DNA of 64,000 nt, from the NCBI RefSeq assembly GCF_009796785.1, contig NZ_CP047026.1, positions 1,386,001 through 1,450,000 of the forward strand, in the 5' to 3' direction. Positions 28,100 through 37,147 of this stretch are shown here, piece by piece. Positions within the stretch are counted from its first letter, which is position 1; every line of letters starts with the position of its first letter. The DNA comes from Polaribacter sp. L3A8. GTDB lineage: Bacteria > Bacteroidota > Bacteroidia > Flavobacteriales > Flavobacteriaceae. Position numbers and translations under genes: made by a program. The notes below the pieces were generated by a model. The model saw only the letters and a program-made list of their open reading frames with translations. It was not told the DNA's origin and made no database searches.

Positions 28100-28960
28100 T
28101 TACTCTGCTGCTACCCATTTTTCTCCTTGAGCTGCTTTTGGGTTAGCAGGCGTAGTTCCTTGTAAGGAAAGCACATAACTACTAACTTTAGCAATATCTT
28201 CTGCTTTTAAGGTTTTATTCCAAGCAATCATCCCTTTACCATCTCTACCTCCATTAGAAATAGTTGTAAAAACATTTTTGATTCCTCCTCCTAAAATCCA
28301 GAATTCATCTGTTAAGTTAGGTCCAATAGAACCTCCACCATCTGCTATATGACAAGATGCACAGTTTAATTTAAAGATTGCTTTACCTCTACCTAAGTCT
28401 TTAGCATCGGTTAATAAAGTAACACTTTCTGCGGTAATTAAATCTGTTGCTGTAGATTTATATTTTCTAAGTTCAACCTTTGCTTCTGCAACCGCTTTTT
28501 CATACTCTACAATTTGATCATCTCCATCTAAAACCTCAAACCTCACCATATACACAACTGCAAAAACAATAGAAGCGTAGAATAAATACACCCACCAAGG
28601 TGGCAACGTATTATCTAATTCTTTTATTCCATCATAATTATGGTCTAAAATAATTTCCTCTTCACTATCTATATCTTTAGATCTTGTCCAAGATTTTAAT
28701 AACTTTTTAATCCAAGCATCACTTTCTTCTGGTACAATACCTAGTTTTTCATTTTGTAATTCAGTTGCTTTATTAATGGCTATTACATTTACTGCTTCTT
28801 TTAAAACAACAACAAAGACAAAACCAATTAGAGCAATCCAAACTAATGGATTCTCATACACGCTAAATGGGTTTTCGTACACCATAAACGACTTTGCAAG
28901 CGCTAAAAACGTAACAATTACAAAGATTACATATACTGTAGATTGAAAATACTTTTTCAT
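28100..28960 (-). CDS. ccoP: cbb3 oxidase subunit III CcoP (single haem c)
   Basis: This 286-aa protein has two N-terminal TM helices (about 7-26 and 37-56) and a cytoplasmic linker. The CcoP N-terminal signature is LDHNYDGIKELDNTLPPWW, followed by a third TM (123-140) and one cytochrome c domain with NCASCH (Cys200, Cys203, His204). Only one CxxCH is present, whereas proteobacterial CcoP has two. The subunit passes electrons to CcoO/CcoN. A short Met-containing loop (GMIAWNK) supplies the sixth ligand. Confidence 0.93.
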   Translation of the reverse strand: MKKYFQSTVYVIFVIVTFLALAKSFMVYENPFSVYENPLVWIALIGFVFVVVLKEAVNVIAINKATELQNEKLGIVPEESDAWIKKLLKSWTRSKDIDSEEEIILDHNYDGIKELDNTLPPWWVYLFYASIVFAVVYMVRFEVLDGDDQIVEYEKAVAEAKVELRKYKSTATDLITAESVTLLTDAKDLGRGKAIFKLNCASCHIADGGGSIGPNLTDEFWILGGGIKNVFTTISNGGRDGKGMIAWNKTLKAEDIAKVSSYVLSLQGTTPANPKAAQGEKWVAAE

Positions 28961-28971
28961 TTTTTTCAGTT

Positions 28972-29139
28972 TTAATTTTCTAATGGCAAATTACTTACCG
29001 TTTTTATATATTCTTTTTTCGCAGTAAATACCCACCAAAATAAGACCACAAAAAAAGTAAAGAATATGATTAATGATATTAAAGGGTATATTTCTACACC
29101 AGCAATAGTTACCATATAATTTTTTACAAATTTTAACAT
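28972..29139 (-). CDS. ccoQ: CcoQ/FixQ-like small subunit
   Basis: I found this 55-residue reading frame by hand between ccoP and ccoO: MLKFVKNYMVTIAGVEIYP, one TM helix (LISLIIFFTFFVVLFWWVF), then a short charged tail TAKKEYIKTVSNLPLEN. Position, size and the TM followed by lysines match the CcoQ subunit, which stabilises cbb3 oxidase. It begins 3 bp after the ccoO stop. Confidence 0.85.
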   Translation of the reverse strand: MLKFVKNYMVTIAGVEIYPLISLIIFFTFFVVLFWWVFTAKKEYIKTVSNLPLEN

Positions 29140-29142
29140 CGC

Positions 29143-29778
29143 TTAATTTTTAGTGATTTTTTGTTCGTCTTTTACTTTTATATCTGTTCCTAAACGTTGT
29201 ATGTAAGCAATAACCGCTACAATTTCTCTGTTTCTCATCTCTATAAAAGGTTCTCCGTTTTCTTTTGCATACTTTTTATCAGCTTCATAGTTTTTAGCAA
29301 AATCTGGATCTGAATATAAGTTTTCTTCAATTTTAGTACCTTGTTCTAACATGTGCTGTTGTGCATTTGCTATTTCGTCATCAGAATAAGGAACCCCTAG
29401 CGTAACCATTACTTTTAATTTCCCTTCAGTATCAGATTTATCAAGCTCGTTTTTAATTAACCATTTATAAGATGGCATAATAGAACCTGGTGATGTACTT
29501 TGTGGATCGTACATGTGGTTTAAGTGCCAACTATCTGAATATTTAGCTCCAATTCTATGTAAATCTGGTCCTGTACGTTTAGATCCCCATAAAAATGGAT
29601 GATCATACACAAACTCTCCAGCTTTAGAGTATTCTCCATAACGTTCTACCTCACTTCTAAAAGGTCTTATCATTTGAGAGTGACAACCTACACAACCTTC
29701 TCTAATATAAAGATCTCTACCTTCTAACTCTAAAGGTGTATATGGTTTTACACTACTAATAGTAGGGATGGTTCGATT
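29143..29778 (-). CDS. ccoO: CcoO part of CcoNO fusion, in a shifted frame
   Basis: The frame reads [42 protein letters not shown] and on to a stop, which is the mono-haem CcoO domain with its haem site CVGCH. There is no start codon before that haem motif. The only ATG (29673) lies after it and would give an inactive piece. In Bacteroidota ccoN and ccoO are usually one fused gene, and here the CcoN frame runs into this one with a one-base offset near 29770. I take this as a frameshifted part of a single ccoNO gene (or a sequencing error). Confidence 0.85.
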   Translation of the reverse strand, partial: NRTIPTISSVKPYTPLELEGRDLYIREGCVGCHSQMIRPFRSEVERYGEYSKAGEFVYDHPFLWGSKRTGPDLHRIGAKYSDSWHLNHMYDPQSTSPGSIMPSYKWLIKNELDKSDTEGKLKVMVTLGVPYSDDEIANAQQHMLEQGTKIEENLYSDPDFAKNYEADKKYAKENGEPFIEMRNREIVAVIAYIQRLGTDIKVKDEQKITKN

Positions 29779-31339
29779 TTACTAATAATGTTGGAATAAT
29801 CTGAACAGCTCCACCTATTAAAATAGCAATCGTTGCATAAATTGTTAATTTAATTGGTTTTCTTTCTAACCAAGTATGCCATCCTTCTCCTTTAGTTCTA
29901 TATTTAGAAACCTTAGTTAATGCAGGTGCTTCTGCCAACTCATCGGTTACATCGCTACCAGCTCTTACAGTTCTAATTACATTGTACAACATTACAAATG
30001 CACCAAGAATATACATACTACCACCAATAGCACGCATCCAGTACATTGGTATAATTTCGTTTACAGTTTCTAAAAAGTTACCGTATGTTAAAGATCCATC
30101 AGGATTAAATTGTTTCCACATAGATGCTTGTACAAAACCTGCTACATACATTGGTAATGTATATAAGATAATACCTAAAGTACCAATCCAGAAATGCACA
30201 TTTGCTAATGCTACTGAATATAATTTTGTTTTAAACATTCTTGGTATCATCCAGTATAACATACCAAATGTTAAGAAACCATTCCATGCTAATGCACCAA
30301 CGTGTACGTGCGCTATAATCCAATCACTATAATGGGCAATTGCGTTTACATTTTTTAAAGATAATAAAGGTCCTTCAAAAGTTGCCATACCATAACCTGT
30401 AATTGCAACTACCATAAATTTTAAAACAGGATCTGTTCTTACTTTATCCCAAGCTCCTCTTAAGGTTAACAAACCGTTTATCATACCTCCCCAAGAAGGT
30501 GCTAATAACATTATAGAAAATGCAACTCCTAAATTTTGTGCCCAAGATGGCAATGCTGTATATAATAAATGGTGAGGTCCTGCCCAGATATAAATAAAAA
30601 TTAGAGACCAAAAGTGAACAATAGATAATCTATAAGAATATACTGGTCTGTTTGCTGCTTTAGGAACAAAATAATACATTAATCCTAAAAAAGGTGTGGT
30701 TAAGAAAAATGCTACAGCATTATGTCCGTACCACCATTGTACCAATGCGTCTTGTACACCTGCGTATACAGAATATGATTTTAAAAAGGTAACTGGTAAT
30801 GCCAAACTATTAAAAATATGCAATACAGCAACGGTAACAAAAGTTCCTAAATAGAACCAAATTGCTACATATAAATGACGTTGTCTTCTTTGTAAGATTG
30901 TCCAAATCATATTTACACCAAAAGCAACCCAAACCAATGCAATTGCAACATCTATGGGCCATTCTAATTCGGCATATTCTTTAGAGGTTGAGTAACCTAA
31001 TGGTAATGTAATAGCAGCTGCAACAATTATTGCTTGCCATCCCCAGAAGTTAAAATTACTTAAAAAATTACTTGCCATTCTTGCTTTTAATAAACGCTGA
31101 AGCGAATAATAAACACCTGCATAAATAGCGTTACCAACAAAGGCAAAAATTACAGCATTTGTGTGTAATGGTCTTAAACGTCCAAAACTTAACCAAGATA
31201 TTCCTTCTGTAAGTCCGGGAAATAAGAACATAAAAGCCAAAAGTAAACCTACAGAAAACCCAACTATTCCCCATAGTAAGGTTGCGTAAATAAACTTTTT
31301 AACGATTTTATTGTCGTAATAAAACTGTTGCATCTCCAT
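29756..31339 (-). CDS. ccoN: cbb3 oxidase catalytic subunit CcoN (CcoNO fusion, frame broken at its end)
   Basis: The 527 residues include about 12-13 TM helices and all metal ligands: His59 and His346 for the low-spin haem, His344 for haem b3, and His206, His256 and His257 for CuB ([31 protein letters not shown]). It reduces oxygen to water at low oxygen and pumps protons in the inner membrane. The last residues (KSNHPYY, stop) come from the frame break; with one base less at the CC near 29770 the frame continues into CcoO. It follows ccoS by 10 bp. Confidence 0.95.
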   Translation of the reverse strand: MEMQQFYYDNKIVKKFIYATLLWGIVGFSVGLLLAFMFLFPGLTEGISWLSFGRLRPLHTNAVIFAFVGNAIYAGVYYSLQRLLKARMASNFLSNFNFWGWQAIIVAAAITLPLGYSTSKEYAELEWPIDVAIALVWVAFGVNMIWTILQRRQRHLYVAIWFYLGTFVTVAVLHIFNSLALPVTFLKSYSVYAGVQDALVQWWYGHNAVAFFLTTPFLGLMYYFVPKAANRPVYSYRLSIVHFWSLIFIYIWAGPHHLLYTALPSWAQNLGVAFSIMLLAPSWGGMINGLLTLRGAWDKVRTDPVLKFMVVAITGYGMATFEGPLLSLKNVNAIAHYSDWIIAHVHVGALAWNGFLTFGMLYWMIPRMFKTKLYSVALANVHFWIGTLGIILYTLPMYVAGFVQASMWKQFNPDGSLTYGNFLETVNEIIPMYWMRAIGGSMYILGAFVMLYNVIRTVRAGSDVTDELAEAPALTKVSKYRTKGEGWHTWLERKPIKLTIYATIAILIGGAVQIIPTLLVKSNHPYY

Positions 31340-31349
31340 AATATAAAAT

Positions 31350-31526
31350 TTAGTCTAAAGTTGATTTTTCTTGTTTCTCTTTTACTAATTCATCATCAAA
31401 CAGCATACGAACTGAAGGCGTATATGAATCATCATACTGCCCAGTTTTCACTGAATAAATAAATGCTATAAAAAATACAATTGCTACTATAATACTTATA
31501 GTTAGTAGTAGGTATATTACGCTCAT
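31350..31526 (-). CDS. ccoS: cbb3 oxidase assembly protein CcoS
   Basis: I start this 58-aa protein at the ATG giving MSVIYLLLTISIIVAIVFF. The frame is open for 14 more codons upstream, but those lie across the predicted promoter. It has one TM helix, then the CcoS tail with SVKTGQYDDSYTPSVRMLFDD. CcoS is needed to put haem and copper into the oxidase. It is the first gene of the ccoS-NO-Q-P-G unit, downstream of an Fnr-like box and -7 element. Confidence 0.92.
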   Translation of the reverse strand: MSVIYLLLTISIIVAIVFFIAFIYSVKTGQYDDSYTPSVRMLFDDELVKEKQEKSTLD

Positions 31527-31549
31527 ATCTTGCCTGATAATTGATTTTT

Positions 31550-31557
31550 CAAAAATA
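31550..31557 (-). promoter_or_regulatory. -7 box (TATTTTTG) of the ccoS operon
   Basis: This is an exact TAnnTTTG on the minus strand, 23 bases before the ccoS ATG. The palindrome ATGATAAATATCAT lies exactly 22 bp further upstream. Confidence 0.65.
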
Positions 31558-31579
31558 CTATTGGTCACATATTTAAAAT

Positions 31580-31593
31580 ATGATATTTATCAT
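31580..31593 (-). promoter_or_regulatory. Fnr-like operator (ATGAT-N4-ATCAT) upstream of ccoS
   Basis: This perfect 14-bp palindrome differs from the E. coli FNR box (TTGAT-N4-ATCAA) only in the outer base of each half. Its centre lies about 41 bases before the predicted transcription start, the class II activator position. A Crp/Fnr-family gene lies 4.6 kb away at the other end of the cluster. Confidence 0.65.
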
Positions 31594-31609
31594 ACTTCTT
31601 AATTCTTTG

Positions 31610-32980
31610 TTAAATTGTCATCGAAAACAACTGTGTTTTGGGCTTGTTCTTTAATAAATGCACGTCAAAAGCCATACAAATGTTACGTACATAAGGTCTT
31701 GCTTCTTCCGGAATTGATAATGATTTTGCTTTTTTATCAATTATAACCAGTCCATCTTGCTCCATTTCTTGTAGCAAATCTAAATGCATTTCAATATTAT
31801 TGATGCTCATTGGTTTTTCATCCCACGAAGTGGAAAAATGACACATAATATTTAAAATATGTTTTCTAATAATTCTATCTTCTTCGGATAAAAGGTGTCC
31901 CCTAAAAATTGGAATTTCGCCTTCATTTACAATCTTCTGATATTCCTTTACCGTCTTTACATTTTGTGCAAATGCATACCAAGAATCAGAAATTGCAGAC
32001 ATCCCTAAACCAATCATTAATTGCGTTTTATTGGCGGTATAACCCATAAAATTTCTATGCAATGTTTTGTTGATGGTTGCCTCATATAAAGTATCTGTTT
32101 TTAACGCAAAATGATCCATACCAATTTCTACATAACCTAATTCTGCAAAAAGTTCTTTCCCTATTTCGTAGAGTTCTCTTTTCTCATCATTTTTAGGTAA
32201 ATCATCTTCATTAAAACCTCTTTGCCCTACTCCTTTTACCCAAGGAACGTGTGCATAACTGTAAAATGAAATTCTATCTGGTTGTAATTCTTTTGTTTTA
32301 TTGATGGTATAAATGACGTTTTCTTTGGTTTGAAATGGTAAACCGAAAATTAAATCGTGACTTACAGATGTGTACCCAATTTCTCTAGACCATTTTGTTA
32401 CCTGTTCTACTTCTGTAAAAGGTTGAATTCTATGAATTGCTTTTTGTACTTTTTCGTTATAATCTTGTACACCAAAACTGACTCTTGTAAACCCTTCATT
32501 AAACAAGGTTTGCAATTGTTCTTTGGTGGTATTACTTGGATGCCCTTCGAAACTAAACTCTGAGTCAGGATGTTTTTTGGCTATTTCAAAAATACCATCC
32601 ATTAAATATTTTAGGTTTTCTTTAGAGAAAAATGTAGGTGTTCCGCCACCTAAATGCAATTCTTTAACAACCGGAATTTCATCTACCAAAGCAACATATA
32701 ATTTCCATTCTTTTAAAACCGTTTCTATATATTCCTCTTCTACTTCGTGACGTTTAGTAATGTGTTTATGGCATGCACAAAAGGTACACAAACTCTCACA
32801 AAAAGGCAAATGGATGTATATACTTATCCCTTCGGATGCATTACTTTCTTTAAAAGACGTTTTAAAAGATTGTATCCAATCTTGTTTGTCAATTCCTGCT
32901 TTGTCCCAATACGGTACGGTTGGATAACTGGTGTATCTTGGTCCTGGAATATTGTATTTTTGTACTAGTGATTGTGTCAT
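31610..32980 (-). CDS. hemN: Oxygen-independent coproporphyrinogen III oxidase HemN
   Basis: This 456-aa radical SAM enzyme has IHLPFCESLCTFCAC (Cys61, Cys65, Cys68, plus Cys70), ELHLGGGTPTF, SFEGHPSNTTKEQL and the HemN_C domain. It converts coproporphyrinogen III to protoporphyrinogen IX without oxygen, supplying haem for cbb3 oxidase at low oxygen. Its place between ccoI/deoD and ccoS supports the true HemN role rather than HemW. It starts 11 bp after deoD. Confidence 0.95.
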   Translation of the reverse strand: MTQSLVQKYNIPGPRYTSYPTVPYWDKAGIDKQDWIQSFKTSFKESNASEGISIYIHLPFCESLCTFCACHKHITKRHEVEEEYIETVLKEWKLYVALVDEIPVVKELHLGGGTPTFFSKENLKYLMDGIFEIAKKHPDSEFSFEGHPSNTTKEQLQTLFNEGFTRVSFGVQDYNEKVQKAIHRIQPFTEVEQVTKWSREIGYTSVSHDLIFGLPFQTKENVIYTINKTKELQPDRISFYSYAHVPWVKGVGQRGFNEDDLPKNDEKRELYEIGKELFAELGYVEIGMDHFALKTDTLYEATINKTLHRNFMGYTANKTQLMIGLGMSAISDSWYAFAQNVKTVKEYQKIVNEGEIPIFRGHLLSEEDRIIRKHILNIMCHFSTSWDEKPMSINNIEMHLDLLQEMEQDGLVIIDKKAKSLSIPEEARPYVRNICMAFDVHLLKNKPKTQLFSMTI

Positions 32981-32991
32981 TTTTACTATTT

Positions 32992-33690
32992 TTAAGTAAG
33001 CTCTAAAGCAATTTCTATCATCTCTTTAAAAGTATGTTCTCTTTCTTCTGCAGTTGTCTTTTCTTTGGTAACCAAACTATCGGATATTGTTAAAATAGAC
33101 AACGCATTTACATTATGTTTTGCTGCTACTGTGTACAAACCAGAGGTTTCCATTTCTACACATAAAACACCATAATCTGCCCATTTTTTATAGCTATCAA
33201 ACTCATCCGCATAAAACTCATCAGAACTTAAAATTCCGCCAGCTTTTACCACTATATTTTTTTCTTTTGCAACTTCAACTGCTTTTTGAAACAACTTAAA
33301 ACTAGCGGTTGGCGCATAATTTGCTCCGTTAAAACGCATGGTATTTAAACCCGAATTTGTAGATGCCGACATTGCTAAAACAATATCTCTAATTTTTACA
33401 TCTTTCTGATATGAACCTGCAGAACCCACTCTAATTAAGTTTTTAACTCCGTATTCTGTAATTAACTCTGTTGCGTAAATTAAGGTAGACGGAATGCCCA
33501 TTCCGGTGCCTTGTACAGATATTATTTTACCATTATATGTCCCCGTAAATCCCAACATTCCACGAACATTATTATATTGAATAGGGGCTTTTAAAAAAGT
33601 ATCTGCAATCCATTTTGCTCTCATAGGATCTCCAGGCAACAATACTGTTTCTGCTATTTCTCCTTTTTTTACTTCGATATGAATACTCAT
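32992..33690 (-). CDS. deoD: Purine-nucleoside phosphorylase DeoD
   Basis: This 232-aa protein of the hexameric PNP/UDP family begins [25 protein letters not shown]. It has the phosphate and ribose sites ([35 protein letters not shown]) and the catalytic Asp in LTISDSL. It cleaves purine nucleosides with phosphate to give the base and ribose 1-phosphate. It is packed 2 bp after ccoI and 11 bp before hemN, so it is in the respiratory operon although its job is nucleotide salvage. Confidence 0.95.
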   Translation of the reverse strand: MSIHIEVKKGEIAETVLLPGDPMRAKWIADTFLKAPIQYNNVRGMLGFTGTYNGKIISVQGTGMGIPSTLIYATELITEYGVKNLIRVGSAGSYQKDVKIRDIVLAMSASTNSGLNTMRFNGANYAPTASFKLFQKAVEVAKEKNIVVKAGGILSSDEFYADEFDSYKKWADYGVLCVEMETSGLYTVAAKHNVNALSILTISDSLVTKEKTTAEEREHTFKEMIEIALELT

Positions 33691-33692
33691 AA

Positions 33693-36068
33693 TTATTTAA
33701 TTTTATTCCCCAATAAATTGGTAGAAATTGTTGTAAAAACCACAATACTAATAGAACTTAAAGGCATTAAAATTGCCGCCATTACAGGTACTAATTGTCC
33801 TGTTACTGCAAAATATAAGCCTACTACATTGTAACATAAAGACAGTATAAAACTATATTTAATGATTTTTATCGCTTTTTTTGATGCATTTATATAAGAA
33901 CCAATTTCATTAAATTTTGATGCATCTAAAATTCCGTCACAAGCAGGAGAAAACACATTAATATTTTCTGATAAAGCAATACCAACATCACTTTGTGCCA
34001 AGGCGCCAGCATCATTTAAGCCATCACCAATCATCAACACTTTTTTATGGTCGTTCTGAAGATTTGCAACAACAGTTAATTTATCTTCTGGTTTTTGGTT
34101 GAATAACAAATTAGTCCCTTTTGGTAAACTCTCTTCTAAATAAATTCTTTCTCCTTCATTATCACCAGAAACAACAGCTAACTTAAAATTGCTTTTTAGA
34201 GCATTAAATAATGTTTTTACTCCTTTTCTATACGAATTCTTAAAGGTGTATTTCCCTTTATAAACATTATTAATACTGATGTAAACAGCCGTATCTACAC
34301 TTGATTTGTCTTCATTATTTATCACAAAAGAGGACGACCCTAATTTTAATTGGAAGTCTTTATAAGTAACCTCAATTCCTTTACCAACAATTTCTTTATA
34401 ATCTGTTATAGCTAACGTTTCTAAATCTTCTAAAGAGTTGTACAAGGTTCTACTTAATGGGTGATTAGAAGCTCTTAACGAGCTTTTTAAAACACTTTTT
34501 TCTTGTTGATTTAATTCGGCTCCTTCATAAGAAATTGTATTTTCTTTATGTGTTGTAAGCGTACCTGTTTTATCGAAAATAATAGTATCTATGGCTGCCA
34601 ATTGCTCTACAACTGTTGCATTTTTTAAGTAAAATTTTTGCTTTCCAAAAATGCGTAACATATTCCCTAACGTAAACGGGGCTGCCAATGCAATTGCACA
34701 AGGACACGCAATTATAAGAACCGCGGTAAAGACATTTAATGCTTTGCTAGCATCAAAAAACAACCAATATGCGGTTGATAAAAAAGCAACAGACAAAACA
34801 ACGATGGTAAAGTTTTTACTAATGGTATCTGTTATGGTTTTAAAGTGCGACTTGTTGTTTTTATTAAAAACATCATTACTCCATAATTGGGTTAAATAAC
34901 TTTGCGATACCGAAGATAAAACTTCCATTTCTATAACTCCAGAAAGTTGTTTTCCGCCTGCAAATAATTTATCTCCAGATTTTTTAGCAACAGCTTCTGC
35001 TTCTCCAGTTACAAAACTGTAATCTATTTCTGCTTTTCCGTTAATTAGAATTCCATCTACGGGTATTAATTCTTGGTTTCTAATTAATAATCGATCTCCT
35101 TTTACGATATCATAAATAGGTACGTTTTCTTCTTTATTATTGGCTGATATTCGGGTAACGGCAATAGGGAAATAAGATTTATAATCTCGTTCGAAGGACA
35201 AGAAATTATATGTTTTCTGTTGAAAAAATCGCCCTAATAAAAGGAAGAAAACCAAACCGGTTAAACTATCAAAAAAACCAGTTCCTAAATCGAAAATAAT
35301 TTCAGCAGAGCTCCTAATAAATAACACAGAAATACCAAGTGCAATAGGCACATCTATATTTAATATTTTAGATCGCAAACCTTTAAAAGCGGATATAAAA
35401 TAGTCTTGACCCGCATAGAAAACTACAGGAAGCGAAAAGAAAAACATTAACCATCTAAAGATATTTTTATATTTTTCTATCCAAAAACCATCTACCTCAA
35501 AATATTCTGGAAACGAAAGAAACATGACGTTACCAAATGCAAAACCTGCAATTCCTAATTTATAAATTAAGCTTCTGTCTACATTTTTTTTACCTGCTTC
35601 ATAGTCTTCTAAACTAATATAAGGTTCGTACCCGATGGAACTTAATAGAAGTACAATCTCTTTTAATGAAGTTGTATCTGAATTATACGTAACTCTTACT
35701 TTTTTCTTAGGAAAATCTACTTGAGATGAAGAAACTTTAGGGTTTAATTTGTGTAAGTTTTCTAATACCCAAACACAAGAACTACAATGAATATGAGGAA
35801 TATACAACGTTGCTATTTGCATATTCCCATCATTAAAGTCCAATAATTTTTCTGCTATTTCACAATTATCCAAGAAATCGTACTTCCCTTGAATTTCAGT
35901 CGGAATTGCTCCTGGATTGTCCTGAAAATTGTAATAACAAGTTAAATCATTCTCAGAAAAAATTTCATATACCGTTTTACAACCGTTACAACAGAAGTTT
36001 TTTTCATCAAAAATAATTAAATCATCATCACAAGAATCACCACAGTGATAACATTGTGTAGATTTCAT
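33693..36068 (-). CDS. ccoI: Cu(+)-exporting P1B-ATPase CcoI (FixI)
   Basis: This 791-aa protein has an N-terminal Cys-rich metal-binding domain (CYHCGDSC and NFCCNGC, residues 6-30) and an HMA-like domain with HCSSC (Cys95, Cys98). The transport motif is CPC (455-457), the phosphorylated Asp499 is in DKTGTLT, and the hinge is [10 protein letters not shown]. About eight TM helices are expected. It pumps copper to the periplasm for the oxidase CuB site. It is the first gene of the block, downstream of a divergent promoter region shared with the Crp/Fnr gene. Confidence 0.95.
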   Translation of the reverse strand: MKSTQCYHCGDSCDDDLIIFDEKNFCCNGCKTVYEIFSENDLTCYYNFQDNPGAIPTEIQGKYDFLDNCEIAEKLLDFNDGNMQIATLYIPHIHCSSCVWVLENLHKLNPKVSSSQVDFPKKKVRVTYNSDTTSLKEIVLLLSSIGYEPYISLEDYEAGKKNVDRSLIYKLGIAGFAFGNVMFLSFPEYFEVDGFWIEKYKNIFRWLMFFFSLPVVFYAGQDYFISAFKGLRSKILNIDVPIALGISVLFIRSSAEIIFDLGTGFFDSLTGLVFFLLLGRFFQQKTYNFLSFERDYKSYFPIAVTRISANNKEENVPIYDIVKGDRLLIRNQELIPVDGILINGKAEIDYSFVTGEAEAVAKKSGDKLFAGGKQLSGVIEMEVLSSVSQSYLTQLWSNDVFNKNNKSHFKTITDTISKNFTIVVLSVAFLSTAYWLFFDASKALNVFTAVLIIACPCAIALAAPFTLGNMLRIFGKQKFYLKNATVVEQLAAIDTIIFDKTGTLTTHKENTISYEGAELNQQEKSVLKSSLRASNHPLSRTLYNSLEDLETLAITDYKEIVGKGIEVTYKDFQLKLGSSSFVINNEDKSSVDTAVYISINNVYKGKYTFKNSYRKGVKTLFNALKSNFKLAVVSGDNEGERIYLEESLPKGTNLLFNQKPEDKLTVVANLQNDHKKVLMIGDGLNDAGALAQSDVGIALSENINVFSPACDGILDASKFNEIGSYINASKKAIKIIKYSFILSLCYNVVGLYFAVTGQLVPVMAAILMPLSSISIVVFTTISTNLLGNKIK

Positions 36069-36088
36069 ATTTACTCATTTGCCTACTG

Positions 36089-36096
36089 CAAATTTC
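36089..36096 (-). promoter_or_regulatory. -7-like box (GAAATTTG) of ccoI
   Basis: This matches TAnnTTTG except for the first T. It lies exactly 22 bp downstream of an Fnr-like palindrome on the minus strand, the same geometry as at ccoS. A weak -7 box is usual for activator-dependent promoters. Confidence 0.5.
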
Positions 36097-36118
36097 TTAT
36101 AAGAATACATTTTATAAT

Positions 36119-36132
36119 ATGATATATGTCAG
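36119..36132. promoter_or_regulatory. Fnr-like operator between ccoI and the Crp/Fnr gene
   Basis: ATGAT-ATAT-GTCAG is a 14-bp near-palindrome (TGAT/GTCA). Towards ccoI it sits at a class II activator distance. Towards the regulator gene it sits 8 bp before a TATTTTTG -7 box and would overlap the -33 region, so binding could activate ccoI while repressing the regulator gene. Confidence 0.55.
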
Positions 36133-36140
36133 CTTTTCAC

Positions 36141-36148
36141 TATTTTTG
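36141..36148 (+). promoter_or_regulatory. -7 box (TATTTTTG) of the Crp/Fnr gene
   Basis: An exact TAnnTTTG match lies 21 bases before the ATG at 36170. Because transcription should start after it, the longer open frame beginning at 36119 is not the protein start. Confidence 0.55.
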
Positions 36149-36169
36149 AAAGACAAAAATTCCTTAATT

Positions 36170-36856
36170 ATGAGTAAATGTGAGCAATGTATTATTCGCC
36201 AATTTAATTCTTTAAACCACTTAAGTAGAGAAGAATTAACTAGAGTGTCTAATTGTAAAACCACAAAAACAATAAAAAAAGGAGAAGCTATTTTTGAGGA
36301 AGGAGAACGTCTAAAAGGAGTTTTTTGCATTAAAGATGGCGTTTGCAAGGTTTCTAAAATGAGTGAAAATGGTAGAAACCAAATTATCAGTTTAGTAACC
36401 AAGGGAGATTTATTAGGAGAAAGAAGCTTAATTTCTGATGAAGTTTCTAACCTTAAAGCAGTTGCTTTAAATGATATGCAAGTTTGTTTTATTCCGAAAG
36501 AAGAAATTATAAAGGATTTATCTAAAAACCCAAACTTTACAATGAGCGTGCTTAAAGACATGGCTCAAACCTTAAAACAAGCAGATAATGTTATTGTAGA
36601 TATGGCGCAAAAGACAGTTAAACAGCGTTTAGCCGAAACACTTTTAAACCTGCTTGATAAATTTGGTACAAATACAGAAAACACTATTAACATTCATCTT
36701 TCTAGAGAAGATATTGCTAATATTATAGGTACAGCAACAGAATCTGCAATTCGCTTATTATCTGATTTTAAAAAGAAAAAAATTATTGAGTTTAAAGGTA
36801 AAGATATTTCGATACTTGATAGAAATGAGTTAGATAAAATTGCACAAGGCTTTTAA
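36170..36856 (+). CDS. Crp/Fnr-family transcriptional regulator
   Basis: This 228-aa protein begins MSKCEQCIIRQFNSL; I chose this start because of the promoter and the family's N-terminus. A cyclic-nucleotide-type beta-roll covers about 30-120. A dimer helix follows, then a helix-turn-helix with LSREDIANIIGTATESAIRLLSDFKKKKII. Cys4, Cys7, Cys29, Cys53 and Cys59 are in the N-terminal part and could hold an Fe-S cluster, but the spacing is not the classic FNR pattern. It is divergent from ccoI, and Fnr-like boxes precede both ccoI and ccoS, so it is the likely oxygen or redox regulator of the block. Confidence 0.92.
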   Translation: MSKCEQCIIRQFNSLNHLSREELTRVSNCKTTKTIKKGEAIFEEGERLKGVFCIKDGVCKVSKMSENGRNQIISLVTKGDLLGERSLISDEVSNLKAVALNDMQVCFIPKEEIIKDLSKNPNFTMSVLKDMAQTLKQADNVIVDMAQKTVKQRLAETLLNLLDKFGTNTENTINIHLSREDIANIIGTATESAIRLLSDFKKKKIIEFKGKDISILDRNELDKIAQGF

Positions 36857-36963
36857 ATCCTTTTATTTTACAATTAAATTTTAGCATGGTTTGTGTGCTT
36901 CTTTGATATCAAAATATTCTTTTAAAGTAATTTTAAATCATCTATGTTCAATTTTCGTTTAAA

Positions 36964-37000
36964 AGTTTTTTATACTATCGCCAAAAGTAGTATAAAACTT
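36964..37000. other. Stem-loop in the gap after the Crp/Fnr gene
   Basis: AGTTTTTTATACTA and TAGTATAAAACT can pair around a 10-base loop, about 110 bp past the regulator stop. There is no T-run directly after it, so it is not a convincing terminator. The rest of the 291-bp gap shows no gene. Confidence 0.3.
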
Positions 37001-37147
37001 ATACTAGTATTTACGAAGTTAAATTAATCACTTAGTAATCGATAAAGTAAGCCAATACCAAAAAAAACACAAAAAAGTCAATACTGAATTTCTATTTCAC
37101 TTATATCATTAATCAGATACTCCCTTTAATATTCAGAAAATTTTATT

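Noticed and set aside
29143..29673. Separate CcoO starting at the ATG 29673
   Set aside because: Such a protein would begin after the CVGCH haem site and lack its membrane anchor, so it could not work as CcoO.
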